The position numbers and the translations under genes were made by a program. A stretch of 64,000 nt of DNA, taken from contig NZ_CP158480.1 of the NCBI RefSeq assembly GCF_050920755.1, forward strand, positions 1,054,001 to 1,118,000. Reading direction: 5' to 3'. Shown in pieces: positions 8,937 through 17,847 of the stretch. Within the stretch, counting starts at the first letter, position 1. The number at the start of each line of letters is the position of its first letter. This DNA comes from Oligella sp050920755 (lineage in GTDB: Bacteria; Pseudomonadota; Gammaproteobacteria; Burkholderiales; Burkholderiaceae_B). The notes under the pieces were generated by a model. It was given only the letters and a program-made list of their open reading frames with translations, had not been told where the DNA came from and made no database searches.

Positions 8937-9971
8937 ATGTTGAGCCCGTCTATCCAAGCCGCCGCTGAGCATTTAAATCAAGGCGAGTTAGTTGCTTTTC
9001 CAACCGAGACCGTGTTTGGTTTAGGAGCGGATGCGGAAAATCCGCAAGCCGTTGCCAAAATCTATCAAATTAAGGGGCGTCCAAGTAACCATCCGGTGAT
9101 AGTGCATTTGGCGCCGGAGGCGGATTTGTCCTATTGGGTTAAGCAGATTCCGCATGAGGCGGAACTTTTGATAAAGGCTTTTTGGCCGGGACCCTTAACC
9201 CTGATTTTGCAGCGCGCCGATCATATTCCGGCGGCTGTTAGTGGTGGTCAAAAGAGCGTGGGTGTGCGCTGTCCTTCCCATCCGACAGCGCAGGCTTTAC
9301 TCAGGGAGTTTGCTAAGCAAAGGCCCAATGGACAGGGTGGGGTAGCCGCACCTTCGGCAAATAAATTCGGTCAGGTCTCGCCGACTCAATATCAGCATGT
9401 GCTCACAGAATTTGCCGCCGAGGTAGAAAGCGGTAAGCTTTGGGTTGTGGCGGGCGATGACTCCGAGGTTGGGATTGAATCAACCATTGTTGATCTCTCA
9501 CGTATTGCTGAGGGAGTGCCCGCGACCTTATTAAGACCGGGTCATATCAGTCGTCTTCAATTGGCCGAAGTCTTGGGCTATGAACCGCTTAGCAAGGATG
9601 GCAATGCACCGCAGGTCTCCGGTAGTCTCAAAGCGCATTATGCTCCCAAGACTTTACTTCAATGGCTGCCACGTGAAGAGGCTGCCATTGCTCAATTAAT
9701 TAATAGCGTTCAAGGTATAGAGGGCACAACGGCAAAAGCCGCTTGGGCAGTCTTGGTCTTTGATCCGGCCGGTTTGCCCACCAATCCCGCAGTGAATTAT
9801 ATTCAAATGCCGATGGAGCCGGAGCAATATGCTAAGCGCCTGTATCGATTGCTGCGAGAGCTGGATCAGCAAGGCTATCAGCGTATTGCGGTACAGCCGT
9901 TGCCTCAAGACCGGAGTTGGGAGGCCGTCAACGATCGCTTACAACGCGCCGCTGCGGCCTTTGAAGACTAG
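8937..9971 (+). CDS. L-threonylcarbamoyladenylate synthase, Sua5-type
   Basis: Makes threonylcarbamoyl-AMP for the t6A37 modification of ANN-decoding tRNAs. The YrdC/Sua5 core is residues 1 to about 200 (VAFPTETVFGLGADA, KGRPSNHPVIVHL, PSANKFGQVSPT). A C-terminal Sua5 domain brings the length to 344, so this is the long form rather than the short TsaC. It follows purK by 9 bp. Its stop overlaps the stop of the convergent transporter gene by 4 bp. Confidence 0.9.
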   Translation: MLSPSIQAAAEHLNQGELVAFPTETVFGLGADAENPQAVAKIYQIKGRPSNHPVIVHLAPEADLSYWVKQIPHEAELLIKAFWPGPLTLILQRADHIPAAVSGGQKSVGVRCPSHPTAQALLREFAKQRPNGQGGVAAPSANKFGQVSPTQYQHVLTEFAAEVESGKLWVVAGDDSEVGIESTIVDLSRIAEGVPATLLRPGHISRLQLAEVLGYEPLSKDGNAPQVSGSLKAHYAPKTLLQWLPREEAAIAQLINSVQGIEGTTAKAAWAVLVFDPAGLPTNPAVNYIQMPMEPEQYAKRLYRLLRELDQQGYQRIAVQPLPQDRSWEAVNDRLQRAAAAFED

Positions 9972-11740
9972 TTATAAAATGGCCAGAACATTGGGATAAA
10001 TGTCACGCCCAATACCCAGAAAATCAGATTCAACGGCATCCCCACTTTAAAGAAGTCGGTAAATTTATAACCACCCGCAGCATATACCATGGTGTTGGTT
10101 TGATAGCCGATAGGGGTAATAAAACTGGTGGATGCAGAGAAGGTAATGGCAATTAAAAACGGTGTCGGATCGGCCCCTAAGAGCTTCGCCGTAGACAATC
10201 CCAATGGGGTTAACAGCACCGCCGCGGCCGAGTTACTCATCATCTCAGACATCAATAAGGCTAATAAATATAAAATCGCCAAAATGACATGCGGGCCGAA
10301 TTCCTGGAAATAGCCTAAGGTGTTGGAGATAATAAATTCAGCCGCACCGGTCTGATTCATCGCTATTCCGAGAGGCATTAAGCCTGCCATCAAAATCACA
10401 ATTGACCAGTCGGTCTGTGTGTAAACCTCATCGGCGCGAATACACTTGGTGAGCGTGAGCAGTAGGGCGCCGATTAAGGAGCTGATGGCAATAGGGATCC
10501 AGCCGACGGCGGCTACAATAATCACCCCGGCCACAATCGCCAGTGAAATAGGCCCCTTCCAACGCTTATCCGTCGGCGCATGATTTTCAGAGAGAATAAT
10601 CACGCCTTTATCACGACGCAGTGCCGCCAAGTCGTCCTCGGGAATGGCCATCATAATGATGTCGCCCACCTGCAGACGAACTCTGTCCAGTTTATTACGA
10701 ATAATATTGCCGCGACGTTGAATACCTAAAATTAAGGTGTTGTAGTTCCAAGTACGATTAAAAAGCACCAAGCGCCTGCCGGCTGCGGATGAAGTCGGTC
10801 CAATCATCACTTCCGTCATCATCCACTTAGTATCTTCGGGTATCTGCTTACCGTATTGAAGCTGATTATTGACCTTTAGCTTTTTATCCTCGGTCAGCTT
10901 TAAAATATCGGACCAGCGCCCACGCACTAATAAAATATCACCCTCATGCAGTTCGGAAGAGCGTGGGGAGCTGATGGTTTCCTTACCGCGGCGGGCCTCG
11001 ATTAAATAAATCTTATAGTCTTGAACAATGTTTTCATCGGCAAAAGAGCTATCGACCAGCGGTGAGTCTTCGGTGATATAGAGCTCAGTTACATAATGAC
11101 CGAATTCATAAAGGTTATCGAGATCTGAGCTTTTTACATCCGGTAGGATTCTACGACCCAGGGTCAGCAAGTATAAACAGCCGGCTATAAAACAGATCAG
11201 TCCTAACGGTAAAAATTCGAACATGGTAAAGCCACGGTAACCGCTTTCTTTGGCGACAGAGTTAACCACTAAGTTAGTCGAAGTACCGATAAGCGTCATC
11301 ACCCCGGCCATTTGCGCCACAAAGGAGAGGGGAATCAACGTTTTGGAAGGTGAAAGGCCGATTTTTAAGCTGGCCGTGATCACAATAGGAATCAGCACGG
11401 CAACAACGGCTGTGTTATTAACAAAAGGGGCGACTAAGCCCAAAACGACAAAGAGTAATATATAAAAGGCAAATGGTGACTTAACGCGACAGAAGAGCTT
11501 ATTAACAAAGCCCAAAGCACCGGTTTCCTCCAGTGCCGCAGCCAAAATAAACATGGCGGCAATGGCAATGGTCGCTTCATTACTGAAACCGGAGAGCGCT
11601 TGCTTAGGCGAGACCAGCCCGAATATGGCTAAACTGGCCAGTACCAACATACCGATACCGTCGTAGCGCATCTTTTCGGTAATAAACAGTACCATGGCCA
11701 CAAGGGTAATTGAAATTACTATAAAAATATCCAAGGTCAT
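9968..11740 (-). CDS. SLC13-family permease with TrkA-C (RCK_C) domains
   Basis: A 590-residue membrane protein. An N-terminal hydrophobic block (about residues 1-195) contains the TSTNLVVNS motif typical of divalent anion:sodium symporters. A soluble central block (about 210-370) contains two RCK_C-like repeats (each with a HEGDILLVRG- or LQVGDIIMMAI-like strand). A second membrane half follows, with GIAMNQTGAAEFI and GYQTNTMVYAAGGYKF. The family includes sulfate, citrate and dicarboxylate carriers; the substrate here is not known. Convergent with the tsaC-like gene. Confidence 0.85.
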   Translation of the reverse strand: MTLDIFIVISITLVAMVLFITEKMRYDGIGMLVLASLAIFGLVSPKQALSGFSNEATIAIAAMFILAAALEETGALGFVNKLFCRVKSPFAFYILLFVVLGLVAPFVNNTAVVAVLIPIVITASLKIGLSPSKTLIPLSFVAQMAGVMTLIGTSTNLVVNSVAKESGYRGFTMFEFLPLGLICFIAGCLYLLTLGRRILPDVKSSDLDNLYEFGHYVTELYITEDSPLVDSSFADENIVQDYKIYLIEARRGKETISSPRSSELHEGDILLVRGRWSDILKLTEDKKLKVNNQLQYGKQIPEDTKWMMTEVMIGPTSSAAGRRLVLFNRTWNYNTLILGIQRRGNIIRNKLDRVRLQVGDIIMMAIPEDDLAALRRDKGVIILSENHAPTDKRWKGPISLAIVAGVIIVAAVGWIPIAISSLIGALLLTLTKCIRADEVYTQTDWSIVILMAGLMPLGIAMNQTGAAEFIISNTLGYFQEFGPHVILAILYLLALLMSEMMSNSAAAVLLTPLGLSTAKLLGADPTPFLIAITFSASTSFITPIGYQTNTMVYAAGGYKFTDFFKVGMPLNLIFWVLGVTFIPMFWPFYN

Positions 11741-11823
11741 AATTGCTCACAAGCCGACTGCAGGCATTATTATCAATAAGCTGAGCTCACAGGTTCAGCA
11801 GTATCAGGTGTATAGTTTGACTA

Positions 11824-11868
11824 AAAAAGCCACCGATTTCAATAAGTGAAATGCCGGCGGCTTTTTTT
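11824..11868 (-). terminator. Terminator of the small membrane-protein gene
   Basis: A long hairpin (AAAAAAGCC...GGCTTTTTTT with inner ATTTCA/TGAAAT pairing) with T-runs on both strands. It lies 36 bp beyond the stop of the minus-strand 24-codon gene. Confidence 0.8.
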
Positions 11869-11903
11869 ATCCTGTCTATCAATGACAGGGATCAATGGCT
11901 TAT

Positions 11904-11978
11904 TTAAAATACAAATAAATAGAGCAGGATAATAACGAAGATGGGAACACCCATTAACCATAAAATAATGCCTTTCAT
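11904..11978 (-). CDS. 24-residue single-TM small membrane protein
   Basis: The product, MKGIILWLMGVPIFVIILLY followed by LFVF, is one hydrophobic helix with a single positive residue near the N-terminus. The gene has an excellent ribosome-binding site (AAAAGGAGATTATT before ATG) and a dedicated terminator, which makes it very likely to be real despite its size. I do not know a function. Similar very short proteins with an ILWLxGVP core occur in other proteobacteria from memory, but I could not check this. Confidence 0.7.
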   Translation of the reverse strand: MKGIILWLMGVPIFVIILLYLFVF

Positions 11979-12394
11979 AATAATCTCCTTTTCCTAGTTG
12001 ATATTTCGATTGCGTTGATTGGCAAAAAATACTTAATCTAAACCAAGCTCTTCCAAGCTTATAAATAATTTAACTTCTAACTATTGTTAAGTCTATAGTA
12101 ACAAGGCACCCTTGCCGGTGGCTTAATAGTTTGTAAGTATTTGCTAACAAGGAGTAAGCACAGTAAATGGGTGTAAATTCTGGGGGGGGTGGGATCGTGA
12201 TTTGGTTGTAAGGGATAGGTTTATTGTTTAATACCGTTGAATCCTTACATCACTTCTTGAAATGAAATGACTAAAAAGAATGAACAATAGGATAAAAATA
12301 TGAGGAGTATAAGTGAGAGTGGTTTAGCTTTTCTTTTACTTTTATTAAGCGATAAACAGAAGAGCTTATAAAGAAAAGCTTTGTAGAAAATTGA
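11979..12394. other. Gene-free stretch left of the prophage
   Basis: An AT-rich interval of 416 bp between the 24-residue gene and the prophage left end. It contains a run of eight Gs (12182-12189) and presumably the promoter of the small minus-strand gene. I see no credible gene or RNA structure. Confidence 0.6.
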
Positions 12395-12417
12395 TGGAGG
12401 CGCGAAGCGGAATCGAA
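12395..12417. repeat. attL: 23-bp copy of the tRNA-Cys 3' end
   Basis: The bases 12395-12417 are identical to 45720-45742, which are the tRNA-Cys 3' acceptor strand, CCA and part of the T-arm. Identity stops abruptly on both sides. This is the distal attachment site. Confidence 0.93.
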
Positions 12418-12425
12418 TATATGAG

Positions 12426-12489
12426 TATTACCCTTTATACATAGGGGTATACTTTTTATAAATGAAAAAGTTACCCCATAAGTTACCCT
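12426..12489. promoter_or_regulatory. Probable integrase arm-type sites, left end
   Basis: Copies of a GTTACCC-like motif lie just inside attL: TATTACCCT (12426-12434), AGTTACCCC (12469-12477) and AGTTACCCT (12481-12489). The same motif recurs inside the right end near the integrase, in the same orientation, as expected for arm-type binding sites of a tyrosine integrase. Confidence 0.6.
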
Positions 12490-12500
12490 ATATTTAAATG

Positions 12501-12728
12501 TTATCTACTTGCCTCTTTTATCCATTTTTTGATGTCTTTAGCAAACCAAAATATGCTTCTAGTGCCGTTAATACGGTTGGGTTCTGGAAATGTGCCTCGC
12601 TCAATCATGCGCCGGATTGTTGATTCGCTGTAAATTGTAATACCTCGTTGATTATTTTGAGTCGCTAAGTCTTTTAATGTTAACTGGGCTTTGTCAGGTA
12701 ACTTTTCAATATCTGTAATTTTAATCAT
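12501..12728 (-). CDS. AlpA-family phage transcriptional regulator / excisionase-like protein
   Basis: A 75-residue protein of the MerR-like/AlpA winged-helix family. The segment ESTIRRMIERGTFPEPNRI followed by FWFAKDIKKWI is the usual AlpA pattern. In P4 and its relatives the protein (Vis) regulates transcription and promotes excision. It is the last gene of the minus-strand early operon and lies next to attL, which fits an excision role. It overlaps the upstream gene by 4 bp (ATGA). Confidence 0.8.
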   Translation of the reverse strand: MIKITDIEKLPDKAQLTLKDLATQNNQRGITIYSESTIRRMIERGTFPEPNRINGTRSIFWFAKDIKKWIKEASR

Positions 12729-13612
12729 TCTTGCTCCTCCAAAATGTAGTAATTAATGTCGTCAGTTATGACAAAATCTTTGCCGTATTTGTTGAAATAG
12801 TCTTTATTTATGACTTCGATCGGTATGTTAAATTTGGCGTCCAGTGCAAGCACGGAATGGTTTTTAACCATGACGGCATAAGCCAGTAGCAGGGGGTCTT
12901 TGACGATGTTCTCTTTTTCTTTTTTCGGGTCAAAGTAATAAACGTATCGGCCTCGCTTGAGACTGTGCAATATATCATTATCAATGACGGAATCTAAAGA
13001 AAAAATGTACGTTCTGCAGTCGTAGTAAGCTATGGGCGTGTAATAAAAGGATTGGCCAAGGAGCAAATTTTTTATGAGTTCTGCGTAGTTTTTAACAGCT
13101 TTGTATTTGGCTGTTGCATTAAATTTCTCGTTTAAATCGTGGTTTTCTAAAAATTCCATATTTTCGTCCTCTACCTCTTTTCTTACGACGGTTTTAAGTA
13201 AGTATTTGAGGTCGCCGGTGCCATCGTCTCTTTTGCCGTTTAAGTCATAAACAACATCTTGGTCGTAAAATGATACAACGAGGTTTTTAAAGAACTTGCT
13301 GACAGACTTTACGTGGCCGGCAATCATGTGTTGATGGTCAAAAACGATGTCTCCGACCTTGGCCAAATAAAAATACGGCTGGTCCAAATCTTTCGCATCT
13401 GCACGTGATTCTAAAGTGTCAAACCATTTTGCATCGTCGGGGCTTGTTTCGTGTTGAAAATTGGCCGTCACGAAAATGCCTTTATTGTTTAACCAGCTGT
13501 CTGTTGACTCGTCAATTGAGGGTTCACACTCAAACCAGTTCCATTCGCCGCTTTTATCGCGGGCTAAGTAGTTTGCCCAGTCGGGCGCCGTGTTCCAAGT
13601 TGGTTTATTCAT
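12725..13612 (-). CDS. Prophage early-region protein of unknown function
   Basis: A 295-residue soluble protein with no motif I recognise. It is rich in aromatic and acidic residues, with no signal peptide or membrane segment. It lies between ssb and the alpA-like gene in a tightly packed early operon, overlapping alpA by 4 bp. Context suggests a replication-linked or regulatory accessory role, but this is only context. Confidence 0.75.
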   Translation of the reverse strand: MNKPTWNTAPDWANYLARDKSGEWNWFECEPSIDESTDSWLNNKGIFVTANFQHETSPDDAKWFDTLESRADAKDLDQPYFYLAKVGDIVFDHQHMIAGHVKSVSKFFKNLVVSFYDQDVVYDLNGKRDDGTGDLKYLLKTVVRKEVEDENMEFLENHDLNEKFNATAKYKAVKNYAELIKNLLLGQSFYYTPIAYYDCRTYIFSLDSVIDNDILHSLKRGRYVYYFDPKKEKENIVKDPLLLAYAVMVKNHSVLALDAKFNIPIEVINKDYFNKYGKDFVITDDINYYILEEQE

Positions 13613-13624
13613 GTTTCAGCCCTT

Positions 13625-13984
13625 TTAAAATGGGATGTCTTCGGTGACTTCTGTTTTCTGCTGTTCTTCGTTCTGGCGAGGGTTGTTGAGTAAATGTATT
13701 TCTCGGCAACGGATTTCATAACGTCTTCTGTCGATGCCGTTTTTGTCTTTGAATTTGGTTGAGCCGAGTTCACCAACGATGGTCACTTGGTCACCTTTAA
13801 CTAGATATTTGCCTGCGATCTCGGCATTTTTATCAAAGCAAACGATGTTGTGCCACTCTGTGTGTTTATAGCCTTGAGACCAATAATTGGTCGCAAGGGT
13901 AAATTTAGCGATGTGCAAACCGTTATTTGTTGTGTCGGTGGTGATGTCTTGGCCAATTCGGCCGATGAGTGTGATTCTGTTCAT
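13625..13984 (-). CDS. ssb: Phage single-stranded DNA-binding protein
   Basis: A 119-residue OB-fold SSB. It opens MNRITLIGRIGQDI, has the core WHNIVCFDKNAEIAGKYLVK and VGELGSTKFKDKNG, and ends in the acidic tail EDIPF that recruits partner proteins. It lies directly after the primase-helicase gene, consistent with a phage replication module. The start has an AGAGGA ribosome-binding site. Confidence 0.93.
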   Translation of the reverse strand: MNRITLIGRIGQDITTDTTNNGLHIAKFTLATNYWSQGYKHTEWHNIVCFDKNAEIAGKYLVKGDQVTIVGELGSTKFKDKNGIDRRRYEIRCREIHLLNNPRQNEEQQKTEVTEDIPF

Positions 13985-13992
13985 GGGGTCCT

Positions 13993-16629
13993 CTAGTTAC
14001 TTGAAAAAAGCCAACATCTGAGAGATGTTGAACCGATTAAATTAGGCATGGCCGCACGGATGCGACTATGTACAACGCGTTGGCCAATGTAGCGATGGCG
14101 TTGTGAATTTTTCAGATGATTTTTCAGTTCGCGCAGGGTGGGTACTTGCTGACGCGCTTCGACGGCGTGCTGAACAAACTCGTTAAGGTTTATCGCGATG
14201 GTGTCATCGTTGACGCTGTGATTGAGTTTCGGATTGTTTTTCTGGTCGCCGTTAAGGTATTCGTAAAGCTCCCAGAAGTCTTGAACAATTGGGTGATCGG
14301 CATTGATTGCTTGTTGTCTGGCAACGGCCATGGCCACGATAAAATCCTGAACCGCTCGATACTGATGGTCATTAATTGGCACGATGATTCGGAGCGCATC
14401 AAGGATGGCCAACATCTGAGCGTGATTTAATGCAATACGCGGGGTATTGATTTCAGAGTTGGCCAATAACATTTGTCGGTATTGTTCGGTTTTCTCGATG
14501 ACGATATTCATCGTCTCTTTTTCGTTTGTTGTGGCCAAAATAATAAAATGGCTTACGTCTTCGATTGGGGTGCGTTCAAGTTTTCGAACGGCTTCGCCGG
14601 ATTGTTCAGTGATGCTGTCACGGCTGAAGTGGAGATGGCAGATCCGCTGCATAATGGCTTCACTGGCGTTTACGGTGTTGTTTTGAGAGATGACTATAGA
14701 GCCTCTGAACTCCGGCTCATATGTGTCATTACTGGCGTTAGCAACGCCTCGGCTGCGGATTGAACGGCCGTTGTAGGCGGTCTTCAGTTCATCCCAGTCA
14801 AATGTTTTAATGTTGGTGCCTGATTCTCGGTCTGACTCAATGAGCACTACCGGCAAATTGGCCACTTGAACAAAGTTACGGTAACGACCGGCAATCGAGG
14901 ACTTGCTCGGGTCAAAGCCTTCGTAATCCATGCGGCCAAGCAGCTTCCACAAGAATTCGATAATGGTAGTTTTACCGGTGCCCGGGTCGCCGATGATTTC
15001 CAGAAAGGGGAATGACTTTTGTTCGGCCCGGATTTGCTCGGCAAAGAGAGAGCCGAAGAAGAAGGTCAGCGCGACCACGCCGCGCTCGCCAAATGCTGTC
15101 CAAAGGTGGTTAAACCAGTCCTGTTTGTAGCTGCTCGCATCGACATTAATCGATAATGTGAGGCTTTTTGATAGTGACTTGATGGTCTCTCTGCCGAAGC
15201 TGAAGTAGTCTTCTTCGTTGATGGGAACAGTGCGGCCATCTCGCACCGCAATGTCGCTGAAAATGTAGGTACCGTGTTCTTTTGTGTACCCGATGTAGTC
15301 AATCGTCTCCACGCTTTTTAAGCGTTCCATGCGCTTATTTAAGGCGCGCTCAAGCGTTTTGGCATTACCGGTGTAGAAAAGGCCGGAGGACACTTCAAGA
15401 AAGCGTTTTTTAAATTCAGATAGGCTCGTTAGTTGGGCGGCAGTGAATGTGTTTTTAATGGTTTTTTTGCCGTCCGGAAAGTCAACTTTGAAGTAAAACC
15501 AGCTCTCGTCCGTGACTTTGTTACGTTGTACGTAGAGCGGGGTCGGGTAGCAGCCTGCAATTTGCTGCACCGGATCGCATCTGCTGATGGCCTCGCCCTC
15601 GGCGTCTATGATGCCGTCTCGAAAAGCTTCTTCAAGCTTTTTCTGATAGTTTTCGGCATCGAGCTCAAACCAGTACCATTTGTTGTTGAAGTTGAAGTCG
15701 AAGCTGCGGAGCTTCCAACCCGGACGGCGGTAGAGTAGGGTACCCTTTTCTAAAGGGGTGGTAGCGCAATAGATGTCACCCTCGTAGCGGTAATCATTAA
15801 AGGCTTTTTCTATGTACTCCTCATCTCGATTTACCATTTTGTGTAGTAAATCAGACCAGTCGCCTTTGCCTGTGAAGATGGCCACTGTGGATTGATAGCC
15901 GGCTTCGGTGGCGCGAAAATGAAATTTTTTTGCCCATTCCTTACCGACCGGGTCATTGTCAAATGCCCAGACTAGGCGTGGTAGCTTCTCTGATGTTTTG
16001 GTGTTATAAATTTTGTCGAGCTCGGTGCCGGGGTAGTTTCTGCATGACATGACAGAAACGGCGGTCTTGCCGAGTTGTTGAAGCGCGATGGCATCAAAAA
16101 TGCCTTCACAAATCCAGATTTCTTCCGCTGCATGTAAGTCGGCAGCTGGCGACCACCAGAGCCCCTTATAGTTGGTACCGGGCATGAAGTGGGCTTTGCC
16201 GTCAAACTTATAATCTTCGTCAATGATGCGTTCCCAATAGCCGTTAGCTAAGGGGAAGCGCACGGTAGCAGAACCGATTTTCTTTTTATGGTCGTAATAA
16301 TTGTCTTGCGTATATAAGCCGATGATTTTGCTCAAGTCAAAACCACGGCCAATGCTTAAATAAGCATCGGCAGCGGCGTGCGGATTGGTCTCCGTAGAGA
16401 CGTACTTATCCGACCATTTTTCAAATAAGTCAGGGAAAAGCTCTTTAGCGGTTGCTTCATAGCCGCATTTATTTAAGCGATTGCATTTCAACAGCCACGG
16501 CTTTTCGTAAGACGTGTAAAGCTCTCGCTTTCCGCAACTTGGGCAAACGCCTTGCGCGAGCCATTCGCCTCGTTTCTTGAACTGGAACTCATCCAAGCGT
16601 TGGCGTATGTTTTCGTAAAGGTTAAACAT
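13993..16629 (-). CDS. Phage DNA primase-helicase
   Basis: An 878-residue replication protein. An N-terminal zinc ribbon has C29, C32, C49 and C55. A Toprim domain has the catalytic Glu in ICEGIFDA (E175) and the DND motif at 224-226. A C-terminal helicase-type ATPase has Walker A GDPGTGKT at 547-554. This layout resembles the P4 alpha class of primase-helicases and satellite or phage relatives. P2's rolling-circle initiator gpA is absent, so the prophage probably replicates by a different mode from P2. Confidence 0.88.
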   Translation of the reverse strand: MFNLYENIRQRLDEFQFKKRGEWLAQGVCPSCGKRELYTSYEKPWLLKCNRLNKCGYEATAKELFPDLFEKWSDKYVSTETNPHAAADAYLSIGRGFDLSKIIGLYTQDNYYDHKKKIGSATVRFPLANGYWERIIDEDYKFDGKAHFMPGTNYKGLWWSPAADLHAAEEIWICEGIFDAIALQQLGKTAVSVMSCRNYPGTELDKIYNTKTSEKLPRLVWAFDNDPVGKEWAKKFHFRATEAGYQSTVAIFTGKGDWSDLLHKMVNRDEEYIEKAFNDYRYEGDIYCATTPLEKGTLLYRRPGWKLRSFDFNFNNKWYWFELDAENYQKKLEEAFRDGIIDAEGEAISRCDPVQQIAGCYPTPLYVQRNKVTDESWFYFKVDFPDGKKTIKNTFTAAQLTSLSEFKKRFLEVSSGLFYTGNAKTLERALNKRMERLKSVETIDYIGYTKEHGTYIFSDIAVRDGRTVPINEEDYFSFGRETIKSLSKSLTLSINVDASSYKQDWFNHLWTAFGERGVVALTFFFGSLFAEQIRAEQKSFPFLEIIGDPGTGKTTIIEFLWKLLGRMDYEGFDPSKSSIAGRYRNFVQVANLPVVLIESDRESGTNIKTFDWDELKTAYNGRSIRSRGVANASNDTYEPEFRGSIVISQNNTVNASEAIMQRICHLHFSRDSITEQSGEAVRKLERTPIEDVSHFIILATTNEKETMNIVIEKTEQYRQMLLANSEINTPRIALNHAQMLAILDALRIIVPINDHQYRAVQDFIVAMAVARQQAINADHPIVQDFWELYEYLNGDQKNNPKLNHSVNDDTIAINLNEFVQHAVEARQQVPTLRELKNHLKNSQRHRYIGQRVVHSRIRAAMPNLIGSTSLRCWLFSSN

Positions 16630-16641
16630 AAGAAACTACTA

Positions 16642-16875
16642 TTAATGCTTGGTTGGTGTGATTGCATAATTGTTAACTAAAAATTTTCTGACAGAAAATC
16701 CAACGATGCGCTGAAGCGTGCTGTGAGAAAAGAAGATATGATTGTTTTTTAAATAGCTGATTGCTTTTTCTTCTAAGGCATCCACACTGTCGTTGTTTTT
16801 GGCAACGTCATGCAGGTGAGCTAGTACATCAATAACAATTTCATTGATTAAAACGGTGTGGTTAAACTTAGTCAT
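16642..16875 (-). CDS. Small early-region protein of unknown function
   Basis: 77 residues from the ATG at 16875, which has AAGGAG six bases upstream; a longer frame starts at 16923 but lacks a good site. The protein is mostly helical by eye with no recognised motif. Its start overlaps the end of the Ogr-like gene and it precedes the primase gene by 12 bp, so it belongs to the early operon. Confidence 0.7.
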   Translation of the reverse strand: MTKFNHTVLINEIVIDVLAHLHDVAKNNDSVDALEEKAISYLKNNHIFFSHSTLQRIVGFSVRKFLVNNYAITPTKH

Positions 16876-17185
16876 TTTGCGCTCCTTCTTCTTCGAGCAT
16901 TTCGAAGATTTCGATTTGGTCATCTTCGGTTTGGTTAATGATTTGATTAAATCGCTTCAACTCAGCTTGGCTTGACATCGGTAAATTGATGTTCGGGTTT
17001 TCGGTGAATGGCGATGGCGGCGATATCGTTTTGATGGCCTCCATGGTGGCGAGCCATGTGTAACCGCAAACCAGATTGGAACATTGCAGGTACATCTCGC
17101 GCATGGTTGGGTTGACCTCAAACGAGGTATAAATCGTTGCCCTCTTGCCGCAGTGAGGGCAAGACATGCCAACTACCCTAGCCAT
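16868..17185 (-). CDS. Ogr/Delta-type zinc-finger late transcription activator
   Basis: 105 residues. The N-terminal zinc finger C9-x2-C12-x22-C35-x4-C40 has exactly the spacing of P2 Ogr and P4 Delta, followed by the GYTW strand typical of the family. These proteins activate P2 late promoters through the RNA polymerase alpha subunit, binding about 55 bp upstream of the start. Here the gene sits in the early operon, as expected for Delta-like control, and the two TTTGTTAT-N5-ATAACAAA palindromes are candidate targets. Confidence 0.9.
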   Translation of the reverse strand: MARVVGMSCPHCGKRATIYTSFEVNPTMREMYLQCSNLVCGYTWLATMEAIKTISPPSPFTENPNINLPMSSQAELKRFNQIINQTEDDQIEIFEMLEEEGAQND

Positions 17186-17352
17186 TTTTCGTCCATGGCT
17201 TTTTGTATGCAGCTTCGTACGACGAATGAAATCGGGCGGTCGTCTTTATCTGCGATTTTTGATAAGTAACGGAACTGTTCTGCGTTGATTTTTGCAGACA
17301 ATGAAATGGTATTTTTGCGTGTCGCAGTTGTGCGTTTTGTGGTATTGTTCAT
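17173..17352 (-). CDS. Ribbon-helix-helix-like small protein
   Basis: A 59-residue gene, first in the early operon and overlapping the Ogr-like start by 13 bp. The sequence has a basic N-terminus (MNNTTKRTTATRKNTISLSA), then a strand followed by two helices (AEQFRYLSKIADKDD and ISFVVRSCIQKAMDEKW). This is the pattern of Arc/CopG-type repressors. It may play the role of Cox or a second early regulator facing the CI-like repressor. The family assignment is by pattern only. Confidence 0.7.
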   Translation of the reverse strand: MNNTTKRTTATRKNTISLSAKINAEQFRYLSKIADKDDRPISFVVRSCIQKAMDEKWLG

Positions 17353-17424
17353 AGGTATACAAGGTATATAAAGTATTCAAGGTAAATATATTATGACAAC
17401 AATCGTTGGCATTGTCAACGATTG
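17351..17424. promoter_or_regulatory. Divergent early/lysogenic operator region
   Basis: This lies between the divergent repressor and early operon. It contains a perfect 9-bp inverted repeat CAATCGTTG (17400-17408) / CAACGATTG (17416-17424) with a 7-bp spacer, and four short direct repeats of an AAGGTATA-like motif (17353-17386). The palindrome is a good candidate for the XRE repressor site; the direct repeats could be bound by the ribbon-helix-helix protein. Confidence 0.65.
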
Positions 17425-17444
17425 ACATCAAAAAAGGGTTAATT

Positions 17445-17846
17445 GTGAATTCGTTTGCTGTCAGACTTCAGGAAGAAAGAAAAAGATTAAATATTAATCA
17501 AGAGGCTTTTGGAGCGTTAGCTGGCGTGTCACGCACTGCTCAATCAAACTATGAGTTGGGTTTGCGCACTCCTGATATCACATATCTAGAAGCAATTAAA
17601 AGTAGTGGCGTTGATATCTGTTATTTACTAACAGGCAATAAAACAGCCGCTGGCACAATTAATTCAAAAGTCGAAGGGATGCTGCTAATGGATGCCTTTG
17701 ATGTGGTCAGCAAACGTCTTAAAAAGCACGATGTGTCGTTAGAAAAAAGAAAAGAAGCGGCTTGGTTGCTGTATCAAATCTATAAAGAAAACGAAATGCT
17801 GGATGAGCAGATGGTTGAGTCCGTGATTAATTTATTGGAGGGGTAG
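17445..17846 (+). CDS. XRE-family phage repressor (CI/C-like)
   Basis: 133 residues from the GTG at 17445. The open frame reaches a TTG at 17406, but that would place the operator palindrome inside the gene, and GTG 17445 has AAAAAAGGG upstream. The N-terminal helix-turn-helix is at about residues 5-60 (RLNINQEAFGALAGVSRTAQSNYELG). The C-terminal helical part may dimerise, and there is no peptidase domain. It is divergent from the early operon, as expected for the lysogeny repressor. Confidence 0.85.
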   Translation: MNSFAVRLQEERKRLNINQEAFGALAGVSRTAQSNYELGLRTPDITYLEAIKSSGVDICYLLTGNKTAAGTINSKVEGMLLMDAFDVVSKRLKKHDVSLEKRKEAAWLLYQIYKENEMLDEQMVESVINLLEG

Positions 17847-17847
17847 G

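Noticed and set aside
12182..12189. G8 tract as a phase-variable promoter
   Set aside because: No gene with a start nearby in a suitable direction; it lies in a gene-free host stretch.
14116..14430. 104-codon plus-strand frame within the primase-helicase gene
   Set aside because: Antisense shadow with no start signal; the minus-strand gene has clear domains throughout.
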